Counted from the first letter of the stretch, positions 1 through 8,863 are shown. The stretch is DNA of 42,503 bases from an uncultured Acetatifactor sp. (GCA_947625675.1 CANQPH010000024.1:1-42503); one strand, 5' to 3'. The notes: generated by a model not told the origin, from the sequence alone. Made by a program: numbers and translations.

Positions 1-49
1 CCGAAATCATGCCGCACTCCGAAAACAATCTGAACTTGTTTTATTGGAC

Positions 50-80
50 GCCCCCATGGGGGCCCAAATTTTTTTAAAAA
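50..80 (+). terminator. Possible rho-independent terminator of a gene off the left edge
   Basis: A GC-rich perfect palindrome (GCCCCCATGGGGGC, 50-63) is followed on the plus strand by a T-rich stretch. That suits termination of a plus-strand transcript entering from the left. On the minus strand the sequence after the hairpin is A-rich, so it is less convincing as the trxB terminator. The rest of 1-87 holds no gene that I can see. Confidence 0.45.
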
Positions 81-87
81 TTTTTAT

Positions 88-1128
88 CTATTTATTAATA
101 TATTTGTTAAGGTAATCACTGGCGGCCGTGGCGGCATTGGCGCCGTCCGCCACGGCGGTCACGATCTGCCGCAGAGGCTTCCTGCGAATGTCTCCCGCCG
201 CATAAATTCCCCTGCGGCTGGCCCTGCAGTCCTCGCCCGCCAGAATATAGCCCGCCCCATCGCAGTCCACCAGGTTTCGGAAGACTTCCGTATTGGGCCG
301 GATCCCCACGGCGACGAACACGCCGTCCACGGCAAGGCGCCCGGTCTCCCCGGTCTTCACATCTTTCAGGACAAGCCCTTCCACTTGTTCCCTTCCCTCC
401 ACGGCAAGGGCCACGTGACTGTACAGCACCTCCACGTTCTCCAGAGCCAACAGTCTCTCCTGCAAGATCTTTGCTCCCCGGAACTCGTCCCGCCTGTGGA
501 TACAGTATACCTTCTCGCAGAACCTGGCAAGATAAATGGCGTCCTCCAGGGCCACGTCTCCCCCGCCAATGACGGCGGTCACCTTTCCTTTATAAAAAGC
601 GCCGTCACAGGTGGCGCAATAGGAAACGCCTCTTCCCGTCAGTTCCTCTTCTCCCGGCACCCCCAGGCGGGCGTGATCCGCACCGGTGGCCAGGATCACC
701 GTCTGGGCCTCAAAATCCCCCTGGTCCGTATGCACTGTCCAGGGCCGCCCGGCCCCATCCGTCTCCTGGCTGCCCGCCGCCATCAGCTCGCAGGATTCCT
801 CCGATGCACCGGGGACTTCCTGTTCTCCGGCGCTTCCGGCTTCCCCGGTGGCTTCTCCAACCGCCAGGGGTTCGATTCCGGTCACTTCCGCATTCAGGAA
901 ATTCACCCCCAGCCGGTCCCCGTGCTCCCGGAACCGCATCCCCAGGTCAAAGCCGTTGATCCCGGGAAGTCCCAGATAATTGTCCACCTCATAGGTGTTC
1001 AGGATCTGGCCGCCGCTCATGGGATATTTTTCAATGACCAACAGATCCAGTCCCGCCCGCACTCCATAAACGGCGGCGGACAAGCCCGCCGGGCCGGAAC
1101 CGACGATCACACAATCATATTTTTTCAT
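88..1128 (-). CDS. trxB: Thioredoxin reductase (NADPH), with a low-complexity insertion
   Basis: FAD/NADPH-dependent disulfide oxidoreductase that reduces thioredoxin in the cytoplasm. An N-terminal FAD-binding GSGPAG motif lies near residue 10, the redox-active CATC pair at residues 171-174 and the NADPH-binding GGGDVA motif near 188. The ATG at 1128 is chosen because AGAAAGG lies about 8 bases upstream; an ATG at 1158 would add ten residues without a good ribosome binding site. The protein is 346 residues, against the usual 305-315. The excess is a Gly/Ala/Glu/Ser-rich stretch at about residues 88-128, between the first FAD segment and the NADPH domain, where homologs have a short loop. It is divergent from the SDR gene at 1261. 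An alternative is a ferredoxin- or NADH-dependent TrxR-like enzyme, which sequence alone cannot exclude. Confidence 0.93.
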   Translation of the reverse strand: MKKYDCVIVGSGPAGLSAAVYGVRAGLDLLVIEKYPMSGGQILNTYEVDNYLGLPGINGFDLGMRFREHGDRLGVNFLNAEVTGIEPLAVGEATGEAGSAGEQEVPGASEESCELMAAGSQETDGAGRPWTVHTDQGDFEAQTVILATGADHARLGVPGEEELTGRGVSYCATCDGAFYKGKVTAVIGGGDVALEDAIYLARFCEKVYCIHRRDEFRGAKILQERLLALENVEVLYSHVALAVEGREQVEGLVLKDVKTGETGRLAVDGVFVAVGIRPNTEVFRNLVDCDGAGYILAGEDCRASRRGIYAAGDIRRKPLRQIVTAVADGANAATAASDYLNKYINK

Positions 1129-1260
1129 ATACAAACCTTTCTGCCGGGAACCGGTCATTTTTCCTGTGGAAAAACGGCTCCGACCATGTTATACTGTATT
1201 ATCATATGCCCCGCCACAGCCCGGGGCGGCAAAATTCATTGTTTAGAAAGGATGCTCCTT

Positions 1261-1989
1261 ATGTCAACCGCATTGATCACCGGCGCCTCCCGGGGAATCG
1301 GCAGGGCCATCGCCAAACGCTTCGCCAGGGAAGGGTATGACCTGGTGCTGAACTGCATTCAATCCGTCCCGGCCCTGGAGGAACTGGCCGAAGGCCTGGG
1401 AAAGCAATACCACGTCCGTTGTCTGGTCTGCCAGGGAAACGTGGGGCGTTTTGAGGATGTGTGCCGTCTGTTTGAAGCCATTGAAAGATTGAGCGGCGGG
1501 CTGGACGTGGTGGTGAACAACGCCGGCATTTCTTACGTAGGACTGCTCTCCGAAATGTCCCCCGAAGACTGGCACCGGACCATGGCCGTCAACCTGGACT
1601 CCTGTTTTTATACCAGCAAGCTGGCCATTCCCCTCATGCTTCAAAATCACAGGGGCAGAATCATCAACATTTCCTCCGTCTGGGGCAACGTGGGGGCGTC
1701 CATGGAGACGGCCTATTCCGCTTCCAAGGGCGGCATCAACGCCTTCACCAGGGCCCTCGCCAAGGAACTGGCTCCCAGCAACATCCAGGTAAACGCCATC
1801 GCCTGTGGCTGTATCGACACGGACATGAACGGACACCTATCGGAAGAAGAACTGGAAACGCTCCGTGAGGAAATTCCGGCGGATCGCCTGGGCACTCCGG
1901 AAGAAGTGGCCGAGCTGGCGCTGCAGCTGGCCCAGGCCCCCGACTACCTCACGGGACAAGTGGTCACCCTGGACGGAGGCTGGTACTGA
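1261..1989 (+). CDS. SDR-family oxidoreductase, FabG-like
   Basis: A 242-residue short-chain dehydrogenase/reductase, closest in pattern to 3-oxoacyl-ACP reductase. The Rossmann motif TGASRGIG is at residues 7-14 and an NNAG motif follows. The catalytic Ser is in the ISS segment, and the YSASK motif supplies Tyr and Lys. The C-terminus has the usual TGQVVTLDGG ending. The start at 1261 has AGAAAGG about 9 bases upstream; an ATG at 1252 is too close to that site. Although FabG-like, it is not beside fatty-acid synthesis genes, so the substrate is unknown and no symbol is given. It ends 10 bases before the convergent DUF2264 gene. Confidence 0.9.
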   Translation: MSTALITGASRGIGRAIAKRFAREGYDLVLNCIQSVPALEELAEGLGKQYHVRCLVCQGNVGRFEDVCRLFEAIERLSGGLDVVVNNAGISYVGLLSEMSPEDWHRTMAVNLDSCFYTSKLAIPLMLQNHRGRIINISSVWGNVGASMETAYSASKGGINAFTRALAKELAPSNIQVNAIACGCIDTDMNGHLSEEELETLREEIPADRLGTPEEVAELALQLAQAPDYLTGQVVTLDGGWY

Positions 1990-1999
1990 CGCCGGGCCG

Positions 2000-4162
2000 T
2001 CACAGGGACAGCTTCCCTTCCATGCCTGCGAAATCTAGGACCTTCTCCCGGCCATCCTTCCAGACGAGCTTCACCGGGCCGTAGCCGCCGCAGCCCTCCG
2101 GATCCGTGTATTCCACTTTTTGCAATGGGAAAAGCTCTTCTTCGGTAAAATCTTCCAGACTCTCTTTGGTCAGCACCTGAGAAATCAGAAGATAGGGATC
2201 ATAGCCATACCGCTTTTGCCGGGACATCTCCGCATAGACCAAGATGGAACGCTCTGAATCGGGATTGGTTCCCCGGCTGTGCAGCAGCGCAAGCTTCTCC
2301 CAACCGTCATAAATCGTCATGGCCAGCTGTTTTTCCCGTCCTGCGGCATCATGGCCCTTCAAAATCACGGCCTGGGCCCTCTTCCTTGGAGCGGTATCTG
2401 TGGAAAAGGCTCCGGCGGAAACGGTTTCCTTGGGAAAAATCGCATTGAAATCCCCTTCCATCGGTTCCGACTTCCACTCTTCTATCGGTTCTGACTTCCA
2501 CAAGACCTCCGTCCCGTTGTCCGGGAAGCCGTAGGCCCCCAGGGTCAGGGTGACATACTGATGGAAAAACCGGATCTTGTCCGCCCGCAATATCCCATAG
2601 GGCACCGCCACGTCCGCCAGGTTCAGGGCCTGCAGCCAATGACTTTCCTGGGAAAGAGTGTAATCAAAAAACTGTCTGCGGTAAAGAACGCCCCCGCTCT
2701 CCCCCTGCCAGAAAGTGACGTTGGCCCGGGCGCAGACGCCGTCCAGTTCATTGCGGAGCACATACTGCTGGGATTCCACAGGCTCCTCTCCGGCCGACGC
2801 TTCCCAAGGGAACTTGGTATCAAAACAAAGTTTAGAATAATTCCACATGCCATGGCGGTCCCCCGCATTCTTCACCACCTTGCCGGTGCGCAGAACCGTC
2901 TCCCCATTGGCCTGATGATTGCTGAAGCACAGGCCAGGCCCGTCCAGGACCGTGACCTTTACCTCTTTTTCTCCCAATATTTCCCAAGTGCCGTTGTTTT
3001 CCCGAGCCGTCCAAAAAGGATGCTCCGCAGGCAGATGCAGGCACAGAAAGGCCTTGCCCATCCACAGGGGGGACTCCGCACAGGAATATCCCTGCACCAG
3101 GGGGGAGAACTGTCCGTAAAATCCCAGGGTGGGCACGCCCCGGTACAGGAAGTCTTCCCGGGTCAAAAATTGCAGCAGGGAACCGGAACAGATCCTCCTG
3201 GCCAGCCCCGGATCCGCATTCCCGTTCCGAAGCATCAGATTCCCGTCAAAGGCGCTGGTGGAAGCGTTGCGGTAAATATTGCTCCGGCCCCACATGTTGG
3301 TGAAGCCGTCTCGGTCAAAGAAATCGGGATAGGTCTCCATCAGGCGGTTGGAATTTTCCTCAAACTGTCTGGCGATCTCCGGGGCGTGGTCATAACCGTA
3401 CCAGAGGTTCCAGACCGGCCCGTAGAAATTGAAGGCCCAGCAGGAATAATAATCGAAGGAATGGCCGTCCCGGTACCAGCCGTCCCCCGCATAATAACCC
3501 AGGATCGCCTGAGCGTGATCCAGCATGACCTCTTCGTCAATGGGATATCCCTCCATATGCAGGAAGGCCAGATCCAGCATGTTGAAAAGCCGCCAGTTCT
3601 GGGGCACCGTGGCCCCGTGGGCATAGCTGGACAGGAGCCCGGCGATCACGTCCTTTTCCGCCCGGGTATAAGTGTCCCAGATCTCCTCCCGGCTGACCCA
3701 GAGACAGATCACCAGGGCCGCCGTTTCCACCGTCTGCTGATAAGTGCGCAAAGGATCCGAAGAGCCGGAGACCCTCTTTTGCTCCTCATAATCCCCGATC
3801 CAAAGCTCGTCCCCTCGGGTACAGACCCTCAAAATATGACTTTTGTAATAATCCCGGATCCGAATGCCGCCAAGGGTGAGCTCCGGCTCAATGTGAATCA
3901 GGGGGGCGGCGATGAACATGGACCTGGTCAGGCCCTCAAAGACCTCCGCCCTTCTCTGGATCACCTGGGCTTCTTCCGGATCCTTCAGATGGGGATAAGT
4001 GATCTCCGTCTCCTTTCGGGGCATGACCACCGGATCCCGGAAGTCCGCTATATTTTGAAAAATACCCTCCAACAGATATTTTCCCGCTTCTATCCAGCTT
4101 TCCCTGGTAAGGCCGGTATAAGGACTCAGCTCGAAGTCCAATGTTCGGGGCTGAAAAATCAT
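2000..4162 (-). CDS. DUF2264 domain-containing protein
   Basis: A 720-residue cytoplasmic protein with no signal peptide, recognised as a DUF2264 (COG4289-type) protein from its N-terminal layout and the Trp/Tyr-rich GWYRDGHSFDYY and NMWGRSNIYR segments. These segments suggest an (alpha/alpha) toroid like those of polysaccharide lyases and uronyl hydrolases; the reaction is not established. It starts 12 bases after the GH88 stop, with a strong AGGAGG site, so the two genes form an operon, probably for cleaving uronic-acid-containing oligosaccharides. Near residues 555-570 two similar 24-bp units (2460-2501) encode SEPIEEWKSEPMEG, a small tandem duplication. Confidence 0.85.
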   Translation of the reverse strand: MIFQPRTLDFELSPYTGLTRESWIEAGKYLLEGIFQNIADFRDPVVMPRKETEITYPHLKDPEEAQVIQRRAEVFEGLTRSMFIAAPLIHIEPELTLGGIRIRDYYKSHILRVCTRGDELWIGDYEEQKRVSGSSDPLRTYQQTVETAALVICLWVSREEIWDTYTRAEKDVIAGLLSSYAHGATVPQNWRLFNMLDLAFLHMEGYPIDEEVMLDHAQAILGYYAGDGWYRDGHSFDYYSCWAFNFYGPVWNLWYGYDHAPEIARQFEENSNRLMETYPDFFDRDGFTNMWGRSNIYRNASTSAFDGNLMLRNGNADPGLARRICSGSLLQFLTREDFLYRGVPTLGFYGQFSPLVQGYSCAESPLWMGKAFLCLHLPAEHPFWTARENNGTWEILGEKEVKVTVLDGPGLCFSNHQANGETVLRTGKVVKNAGDRHGMWNYSKLCFDTKFPWEASAGEEPVESQQYVLRNELDGVCARANVTFWQGESGGVLYRRQFFDYTLSQESHWLQALNLADVAVPYGILRADKIRFFHQYVTLTLGAYGFPDNGTEVLWKSEPIEEWKSEPMEGDFNAIFPKETVSAGAFSTDTAPRKRAQAVILKGHDAAGREKQLAMTIYDGWEKLALLHSRGTNPDSERSILVYAEMSRQKRYGYDPYLLISQVLTKESLEDFTEEELFPLQKVEYTDPEGCGGYGPVKLVWKDGREKVLDFAGMEGKLSL
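2460..2501. repeat. 24-bp tandem duplication in the DUF2264 gene
   Basis: Two adjacent copies begin ATCGGTTCYGACTTCCAC, 24 bases apart. The first copy is a full 24 bases and the second matches over 18. The period keeps the frame and duplicates the encoded motif (M/I)-(E)-(x)2-KSEP. Confidence 0.7.
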
Positions 4163-4174
4163 GACTTCCTCCTT

Positions 4175-5311
4175 TTACCACATAAAACTCTCTTCGCCCG
4201 TCAGTTTCCAGACGGCTTCCACGAAATAGTAGTCCCCATAAATAATGGGATATTCGTGTCTTTCGTCATGGAAGGCGCCGGTGCCTTTTTCCACGATGTG
4301 GTCGCAGGCGAGATCCCAGTTACAGCGCTCCCGCTCCAGGGTTGTCAGCAGACGCAAGGCCGCCCTGTGATAGAGAGTGCTCTCCGGCTCCGGCAGCTGC
4401 CTGGACAGCTCCAGCAGGCCGCAGGAAGCGATGGCCGCCGCCGTGGAATCCTCCAGCGCACAGTCCAGTGGCTGACGGAAGTCCACCGGAATCAGGCCGT
4501 TTTCCGGAATGTTGGCGATGAAATAATTGGCCACCCGTTTGGCGGTGTTCAGGTACTTCGCTTCTCCGGTATGGAGATAACTCAGGGTAAAGCCGTACAA
4601 GGCCCAGCTCTGGCCCCTGGTCCAGGAAGAGCCCTCCCCATAGCCCTGGCCCCCGTAGGTTCTCACGAATTCTCCCGTGGCGGGATTGAATTCCACGATA
4701 TGGTTGGCGGAACCGTCCTCCCGGATGAAAAACCGCTCCGCCGTATCCGCATGGAGCGTGGCGATCTGCAGGTATCGGGGATCCTTAGTCTCCCTGTAGG
4801 CCCAATACAACAGCGGCAGGTTCATCATGCAGTCGATGATGGCCCATCCGGCCCTGCTGCCGTCCCCGCCATCGTTCCAGGCCCGGATAAAGCGCCCCGC
4901 TGGATTGAACCGGCCCGCCAAATTGTCCGCCGCCAGGAGCGCCCGGTTCCGGGACTCCTTGCTGCCAGTGATGCGGTAGTCCGCTGCGGCGGTCAGAAGC
5001 CACTTGAAACCGTTGTCATGATCCAGCCCGCCGGCGTTCATCAGGTTGCCATCCAGCTTTTTCTCAATCTCCTGAGCCCTCTCCAGATAGAGCGGATCTT
5101 TGGTGGCATTGTAGAGCTGCCACATCTCCCCCGCCCAAAACCCGTTGGTCCACCAGCACAAATTTTTATCCGTCCAATCATCGAAACGTCCCTCCACGCT
5201 GGTGAATGGAATGATGCCCTGAGAACGGGCCGCCACGACTCCCACCTTCTCCTTGATCCGCCGGGACACCTGCTGTGCCCAATCCGATGCTTCCCTCCGA
5301 TTCATTCTCAT
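4175..5311 (-). CDS. Glycoside hydrolase family 88, unsaturated uronyl hydrolase
   Basis: Cytoplasmic hydrolase (376-378 residues) expected to remove the unsaturated uronic acid from the non-reducing end of lyase products of glycosaminoglycan or pectin type. The HDNGF motif puts Asp99 in the position of the first catalytic Asp, and Asp160 in AIIDCMMN lies 61 residues later. That is the same spacing as Asp88/Asp149 in Bacillus UGL. The SWTRGQSWALYGF segment is also typical. The start is either ATG at 5311 or ATG at 5305; the AAAGGAG site is only 3 bases from the first and 9 from the second, so 5305 may be the true start. It is first in the operon with DUF2264 and divergent from the LacI-type regulator. 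Unsaturated rhamnogalacturonyl hydrolase (GH105-like) activity is possible. Confidence 0.9.
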   Translation of the reverse strand: MRMNRREASDWAQQVSRRIKEKVGVVAARSQGIIPFTSVEGRFDDWTDKNLCWWTNGFWAGEMWQLYNATKDPLYLERAQEIEKKLDGNLMNAGGLDHDNGFKWLLTAAADYRITGSKESRNRALLAADNLAGRFNPAGRFIRAWNDGGDGSRAGWAIIDCMMNLPLLYWAYRETKDPRYLQIATLHADTAERFFIREDGSANHIVEFNPATGEFVRTYGGQGYGEGSSWTRGQSWALYGFTLSYLHTGEAKYLNTAKRVANYFIANIPENGLIPVDFRQPLDCALEDSTAAAIASCGLLELSRQLPEPESTLYHRAALRLLTTLERERCNWDLACDHIVEKGTGAFHDERHEYPIIYGDYYFVEAVWKLTGEESFMW

Positions 5312-5340
5312 CGACTCCTTTCAGTTCATACATATTTACA

Positions 5341-5369
5341 ATTATACCAAATTGACAAGGTCTATACAA
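5341..5369 (-). promoter_or_regulatory. Candidate promoter of the GH88-DUF2264 operon
   Basis: On the minus strand, TTGTAT (5369-5364) and a perfect TATAAT (5346-5341) are separated by 17 bases. The -35 match is weak (3 of 6). The element overlaps the divergent lacI promoter, so a single bound repressor could affect both. Confidence 0.5.
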
Positions 5370-5380
5370 TGTTCTATAAT
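5352..5380 (+). promoter_or_regulatory. Consensus sigma-A promoter of the LacI-type regulator
   Basis: TTGACA (5352-5357) and TATAAT (5375-5380) match the housekeeping consensus exactly, with a 17-base spacer. The imperfect inverted repeat TATACC...GGTCTATA lies across the -35 region and spacer and is a possible operator. Confidence 0.8.
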
Positions 5381-5464
5381 GATTTTCAGAAATAAAACCA
5401 CTTACGCCCGGGAGGAAGCGTCCCCAAGCCGGCTCTTCTCCCGGTGCAGGAAAGGATCTTCCAC

Positions 5465-6484
5465 ATGGCTACGATCAAGGAAATCGCCGCACTGGCCGGG
5501 GTGTCCAGGGGAACCGTGGACAGAGTGCTGAACAACCGGGGCAGCGTGAGTCCCGCCACAGCCGCAAAAATCAAGGAAATCGCCGATGCCCTGGACTACA
5601 GGCCCAACCGCGCCGGCGTGGTTTTGGCCGCCCAGAAGAAAAAACTGAAGCTGGGCGTGATTTTGTTTTCCCCGGAAAATCCTTTTTACATCGACGTCCT
5701 GCAGGGAGTCAAAGAAAAGGCCGAGGAACTGGCAGATTATAATTGCAGCGTGCTGGTCCGGCAAATTCCCTCCGACGTGAAAGAGCAGCTCCTGGCCATG
5801 GATGACCTGATCCGGCAGGAGGTGAGCGGCATCGCCCTGGCGCCCTTCAACGATGATCTGATCCGTCAGAAGATCTCCTGGCTTTATGGAAAAGGCATCC
5901 CCACCGTGACCCTCAACACCGATATCGAGAACTCTCACCGGCTGGCCTACGTGGGAAGCCACTATGCCAAAAGCGGGGAAACCGCCGCCGGGCTGATGCA
6001 CCTGATGACCCAGGGCCAGGTCAATGTGGGAGTCATCACCGGCTCCCCCAACATCCTGTGCCACACGGAACGAATCGCCGGTTTCATCTCCACCCTGAAA
6101 AAACACAATCCCAGGGCCCGCATCGTGGACATCGTGGAAAATCATGATGACGAATTTGAAAGCTACGAGAAAACTTTGCAGCTTCTGAAAAACTACCCGG
6201 AGATCAACGCCCTGTTCTTTGCGGCGGGCGGCGTCCACGGCGGCTGCCGGGCCGTCACCGCCCTCGGTCTGCAGGGCAAAATCCGCATCATTTCCTTCGA
6301 CAACGTTCCCACCACCAGGGAACTGGTGGAAAAAGAAGTGATCTCCGCCACCATCTGCCAGCAGCCGGCCCTCCAGGGCTCCAAACCCCTGGAACTGCTC
6401 TTCGCTTACCTGACCGCCGGGCAGCTGCCGGAAAAAGAACATTATTACGTGGATGTGGACGTGCGGATCAAAGAGAATATCTGA
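5465..6484 (+). CDS. LacI-family transcriptional regulator
   Basis: A 339-residue repressor-type regulator. The N-terminal helix-turn-helix reads TIKEIAALAGVSRGTVDRVL, and a hinge (YRPNRAG) leads into a periplasmic-binding-protein-like sugar-sensing domain from about residue 60. The ATG at 5465 has GGAAAGG 9 bases upstream; an in-frame GTG at 5444 is less likely. It is divergent from GH88-DUF2264 and convergent with the GH127 gene, with which its last 17 bases overlap. The natural inference is control of this carbohydrate cluster, but the effector is unknown. Confidence 0.92.
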   Translation: MATIKEIAALAGVSRGTVDRVLNNRGSVSPATAAKIKEIADALDYRPNRAGVVLAAQKKKLKLGVILFSPENPFYIDVLQGVKEKAEELADYNCSVLVRQIPSDVKEQLLAMDDLIRQEVSGIALAPFNDDLIRQKISWLYGKGIPTVTLNTDIENSHRLAYVGSHYAKSGETAAGLMHLMTQGQVNVGVITGSPNILCHTERIAGFISTLKKHNPRARIVDIVENHDDEFESYEKTLQLLKNYPEINALFFAAGGVHGGCRAVTALGLQGKIRIISFDNVPTTRELVEKEVISATICQQPALQGSKPLELLFAYLTAGQLPEKEHYYVDVDVRIKENI

Positions 6485-8762
6485 CCCACACGCTCATCTC
6501 CCCTTCGCCCCGGTTGGCCCAGGCATAATAGGGCAGGAAGGTGAGAAGGACTTCTTCCTCCCGGGCAGGTGTGAATTCATGATACAAGGGAGAGGCCGGA
6601 GTTGCCTGCCGCCTGCCCGGCACCTTCAGGCAAATCATGGGATGCCCCTGAATCTCCATTTTTTCTGCGACGATTCCCTGGCAGTTCTCCCCGATTCGTT
6701 CCAAATCCAACCGGTTCAGATGCAGATCCTTTCCATTGTCCGCTTCCTCCATGCAGAAGGTGACGGGCCCCCTGGTAAGGGCCACCTTGCCCACGTCTTC
6801 CCGCACCTTGGGATTGGCCGCCCAGATGCGCACCTCCATGTCAAAATCCAGTGCGATATAGTCCCCGTCTTGCCATTCTCCTGTAAAGTACAGGTAGCCG
6901 TCACGAATTTCCGGATCCGCCAACGCCTTTTCAAAATCGGCCGCTTCCTCAGGCCTCAACTTTCCATCCTGGGCAAACCCTCGTCCGTCGTCCTGTGCAA
7001 GTCCCTGTCCAGCGTCCTGTGCAAATCCACGTCCAGCGTCCTGTGCAAATTCCCGTCTCCCCTCCTGCTCCAGTCCCCGCTTCCTGCTCCAGGTAAACTC
7101 CCGCTTCTCGCCGCCGCAGACCGCCATGATCCGGGCGTTCCCGCTCCAGCCGGGAAGCCGGAAGGCCAGCGTCCCCGTCACGGGCTCTTCGGCATGTATG
7201 CGCATCACCGCAGAGCCTTCCCAGGGCATGCGGGTTTCCAGGCGCAGATCCATTTTTTTACCTCCGCATACCACGGGCTTGCCCGCAGTATTGCGCCGAG
7301 GAGTAAACTCCTTGGTCAGAACGCTGCCCATGTACAGATGGGTCCACAGCGTGTCTTCGTTTTCCGTATAAGCATAGGACGCCACGGAGCTGACGATCCG
7401 GGCGATGTTGGGCGGACAGCAGGCGCATCCGAACCACTTCTGGCGCACGGGCTTCACATGGAACTTGCGGCTGTCCTTTTCGCAGGCCTCCGGCGTCACC
7501 TCCAAAGGGTTGACATAAAAGAAACTCTTGCCGTCCAGGGCCATGCCGGCGAGCACCGTGTTGTACAGGGCAAGCTCCATCACGTCCCCGTACTGGCCCT
7601 CCGGCTTGATCTGCAGCATGCGCCTGGCGAAAAAGGCCAGGGCGATGGCAGCGCAGGTCTCCGAATAAGCGGTGTCATTGGGCAGATCGTAAGGATAGGA
7701 AAAAGCTTCTCCCATATGGGTCGCACCCACCCCGCCGGTGATGTAAAGCTTTTCCTCCACGATGCTTTTCCAGAGCCTCTCGCAAGCCCCGTACAGTTCC
7801 TCGTCCCCGGCGAGCCGGGCCACGTCCGCCATGCCGGAATAGAGGTATCCCGCCCGCACCGCATGGCCCACCGCCTCCGACTGCCGGCGCACCGGCTCAT
7901 GGGCCTGATAATAGGCGTACTTGTTCGGAGAAGCATCCGGCTTCCACGTCCTTCCCTCCAGCGCCGCCCTCTTTTTCTCTTCTTCTTCAAAATAATAAGG
8001 CTGGGTACCTCTCTGATCCAGGAAAAATTTGCTCAGATTCAAATATTTCTCCTCCCCGGTGACCTGATACAGGCGCACCAGGGCCATTTCAGCGATCTCG
8101 TGTCCCGGATAGCCCTTGCATTTCTCCTCCTCCGGCCCGAAACACTCCGCCACATAGTCCGCAAACCTGCAGGCCGCTTTCAAAAGCTTGTCCTTGCCCG
8201 TGGCCTGGAAATAAGCCACGGCTCCTTCCACCAGATGACCCAGGCAGTAAAGCTCGTGATGATCCTTCAGATTGGTAAAGGCCCGGTCCATGCCGTTGAT
8301 GATATAATAAGTATCCAGGTAACCGTTCTCCAGCTGGGCGGCGCACACGATCTCGATGGCCTCGTCCGCCGTCCGCTCCAGCTCCGGATCCGGGTGCTGG
8401 GTCAGAGAATACCCCACCGCTTCGATCCATTTACTGAAATCCGTGTCCTGAAATACGAAACCGTAGAACTTATCAGGATCCGGCGCCGCGGGATCCTCCG
8501 GAAGGGCCTCAAAGCCCCGGAAGGTATATTCCGGGGGCACAAAATCCTTCCCTTTCTCCCTCTTTTGCCGCATCAGCCTTCCAGCTGCCCGGAAATTATG
8601 CATGCAATAGCTGGGGGCCGCCCCCGGCACCCTGTCATTCAGGGCCTCCCACTGATAAGGAATCACTTCCCTGCGCACCAATTCCTGTTCTCTGTGCCAA
8701 AACTCATCTGTCACCCGTATTTTTTTCAGATCCACGGGATCGCTGAAATATCTTTGCTCCAT
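6468..8762 (-). CDS. Glycoside hydrolase family 127, beta-L-arabinofuranosidase type
   Basis: A cytoplasmic enzyme of about 764 residues in the HypBA1-like family, which releases beta-L-arabinofuranose using a zinc-bound cysteine nucleophile. Counting from ATG 8762, Glu352 (GEAFS) fits the acid/base position. Glu368 and Cys370 (SETC) plus Cys448 and Cys449 (CACCPPN) fit the zinc and nucleophile set, with spacing close to HypBA1. The ATG has GGAGG 11 bases upstream; a TTG at 8819 would extend the frame but has no clear site. The C-terminal beta-sandwich region contains an inserted stretch of 8-residue repeats (GFAQDAGR-like), encoded at 6962-7081. Together with GH88 and DUF2264 it suggests use of arabinose- and uronic-acid-containing plant or host glycans. 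Confidence 0.9.
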   Translation of the reverse strand: MEQRYFSDPVDLKKIRVTDEFWHREQELVRREVIPYQWEALNDRVPGAAPSYCMHNFRAAGRLMRQKREKGKDFVPPEYTFRGFEALPEDPAAPDPDKFYGFVFQDTDFSKWIEAVGYSLTQHPDPELERTADEAIEIVCAAQLENGYLDTYYIINGMDRAFTNLKDHHELYCLGHLVEGAVAYFQATGKDKLLKAACRFADYVAECFGPEEEKCKGYPGHEIAEMALVRLYQVTGEEKYLNLSKFFLDQRGTQPYYFEEEEKKRAALEGRTWKPDASPNKYAYYQAHEPVRRQSEAVGHAVRAGYLYSGMADVARLAGDEELYGACERLWKSIVEEKLYITGGVGATHMGEAFSYPYDLPNDTAYSETCAAIALAFFARRMLQIKPEGQYGDVMELALYNTVLAGMALDGKSFFYVNPLEVTPEACEKDSRKFHVKPVRQKWFGCACCPPNIARIVSSVASYAYTENEDTLWTHLYMGSVLTKEFTPRRNTAGKPVVCGGKKMDLRLETRMPWEGSAVMRIHAEEPVTGTLAFRLPGWSGNARIMAVCGGEKREFTWSRKRGLEQEGRREFAQDAGRGFAQDAGQGLAQDDGRGFAQDGKLRPEEAADFEKALADPEIRDGYLYFTGEWQDGDYIALDFDMEVRIWAANPKVREDVGKVALTRGPVTFCMEEADNGKDLHLNRLDLERIGENCQGIVAEKMEIQGHPMICLKVPGRRQATPASPLYHEFTPAREEEVLLTFLPYYAWANRGEGEMSVWVRYSL
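6962..7081. repeat. 24-bp tandem repeat inside the GH127 gene
   Basis: Five consecutive 24-base units (6962, 6986, 7010, 7034, 7058) share a core of CGTCCTGTGCAAATCC. The third and fourth differ at only three positions, and the outer ones are more diverged. The period is a multiple of three and gives 8-residue protein repeats. Confidence 0.85.
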
Positions 8763-8863
8763 TTCCGTCCATGCCTCCAACCGGTTTTTGATGCCCTTAT
8801 TTTGAAGGATTTTCCTCAAAATGTCAAGGGAATATGAGAGGATTGACGGATTTCAAATTTTGC

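Noticed and set aside
385..1989. A 534-codon plus-strand frame across trxB and the SDR gene
   Set aside because: Only the part from 1261 is SDR. The upstream part is antisense to trxB and has no family features or start site.
2561..5395. A 944-codon plus-strand frame opposite DUF2264 and GH88
   Set aside because: It is antisense to two well-supported genes and its protein has no domain pattern. High GC content produces such long empty frames here.
6453..8837. A 794-codon plus-strand frame opposite GH127
   Set aside because: It is the mirror of a gene with all catalytic residues in place.
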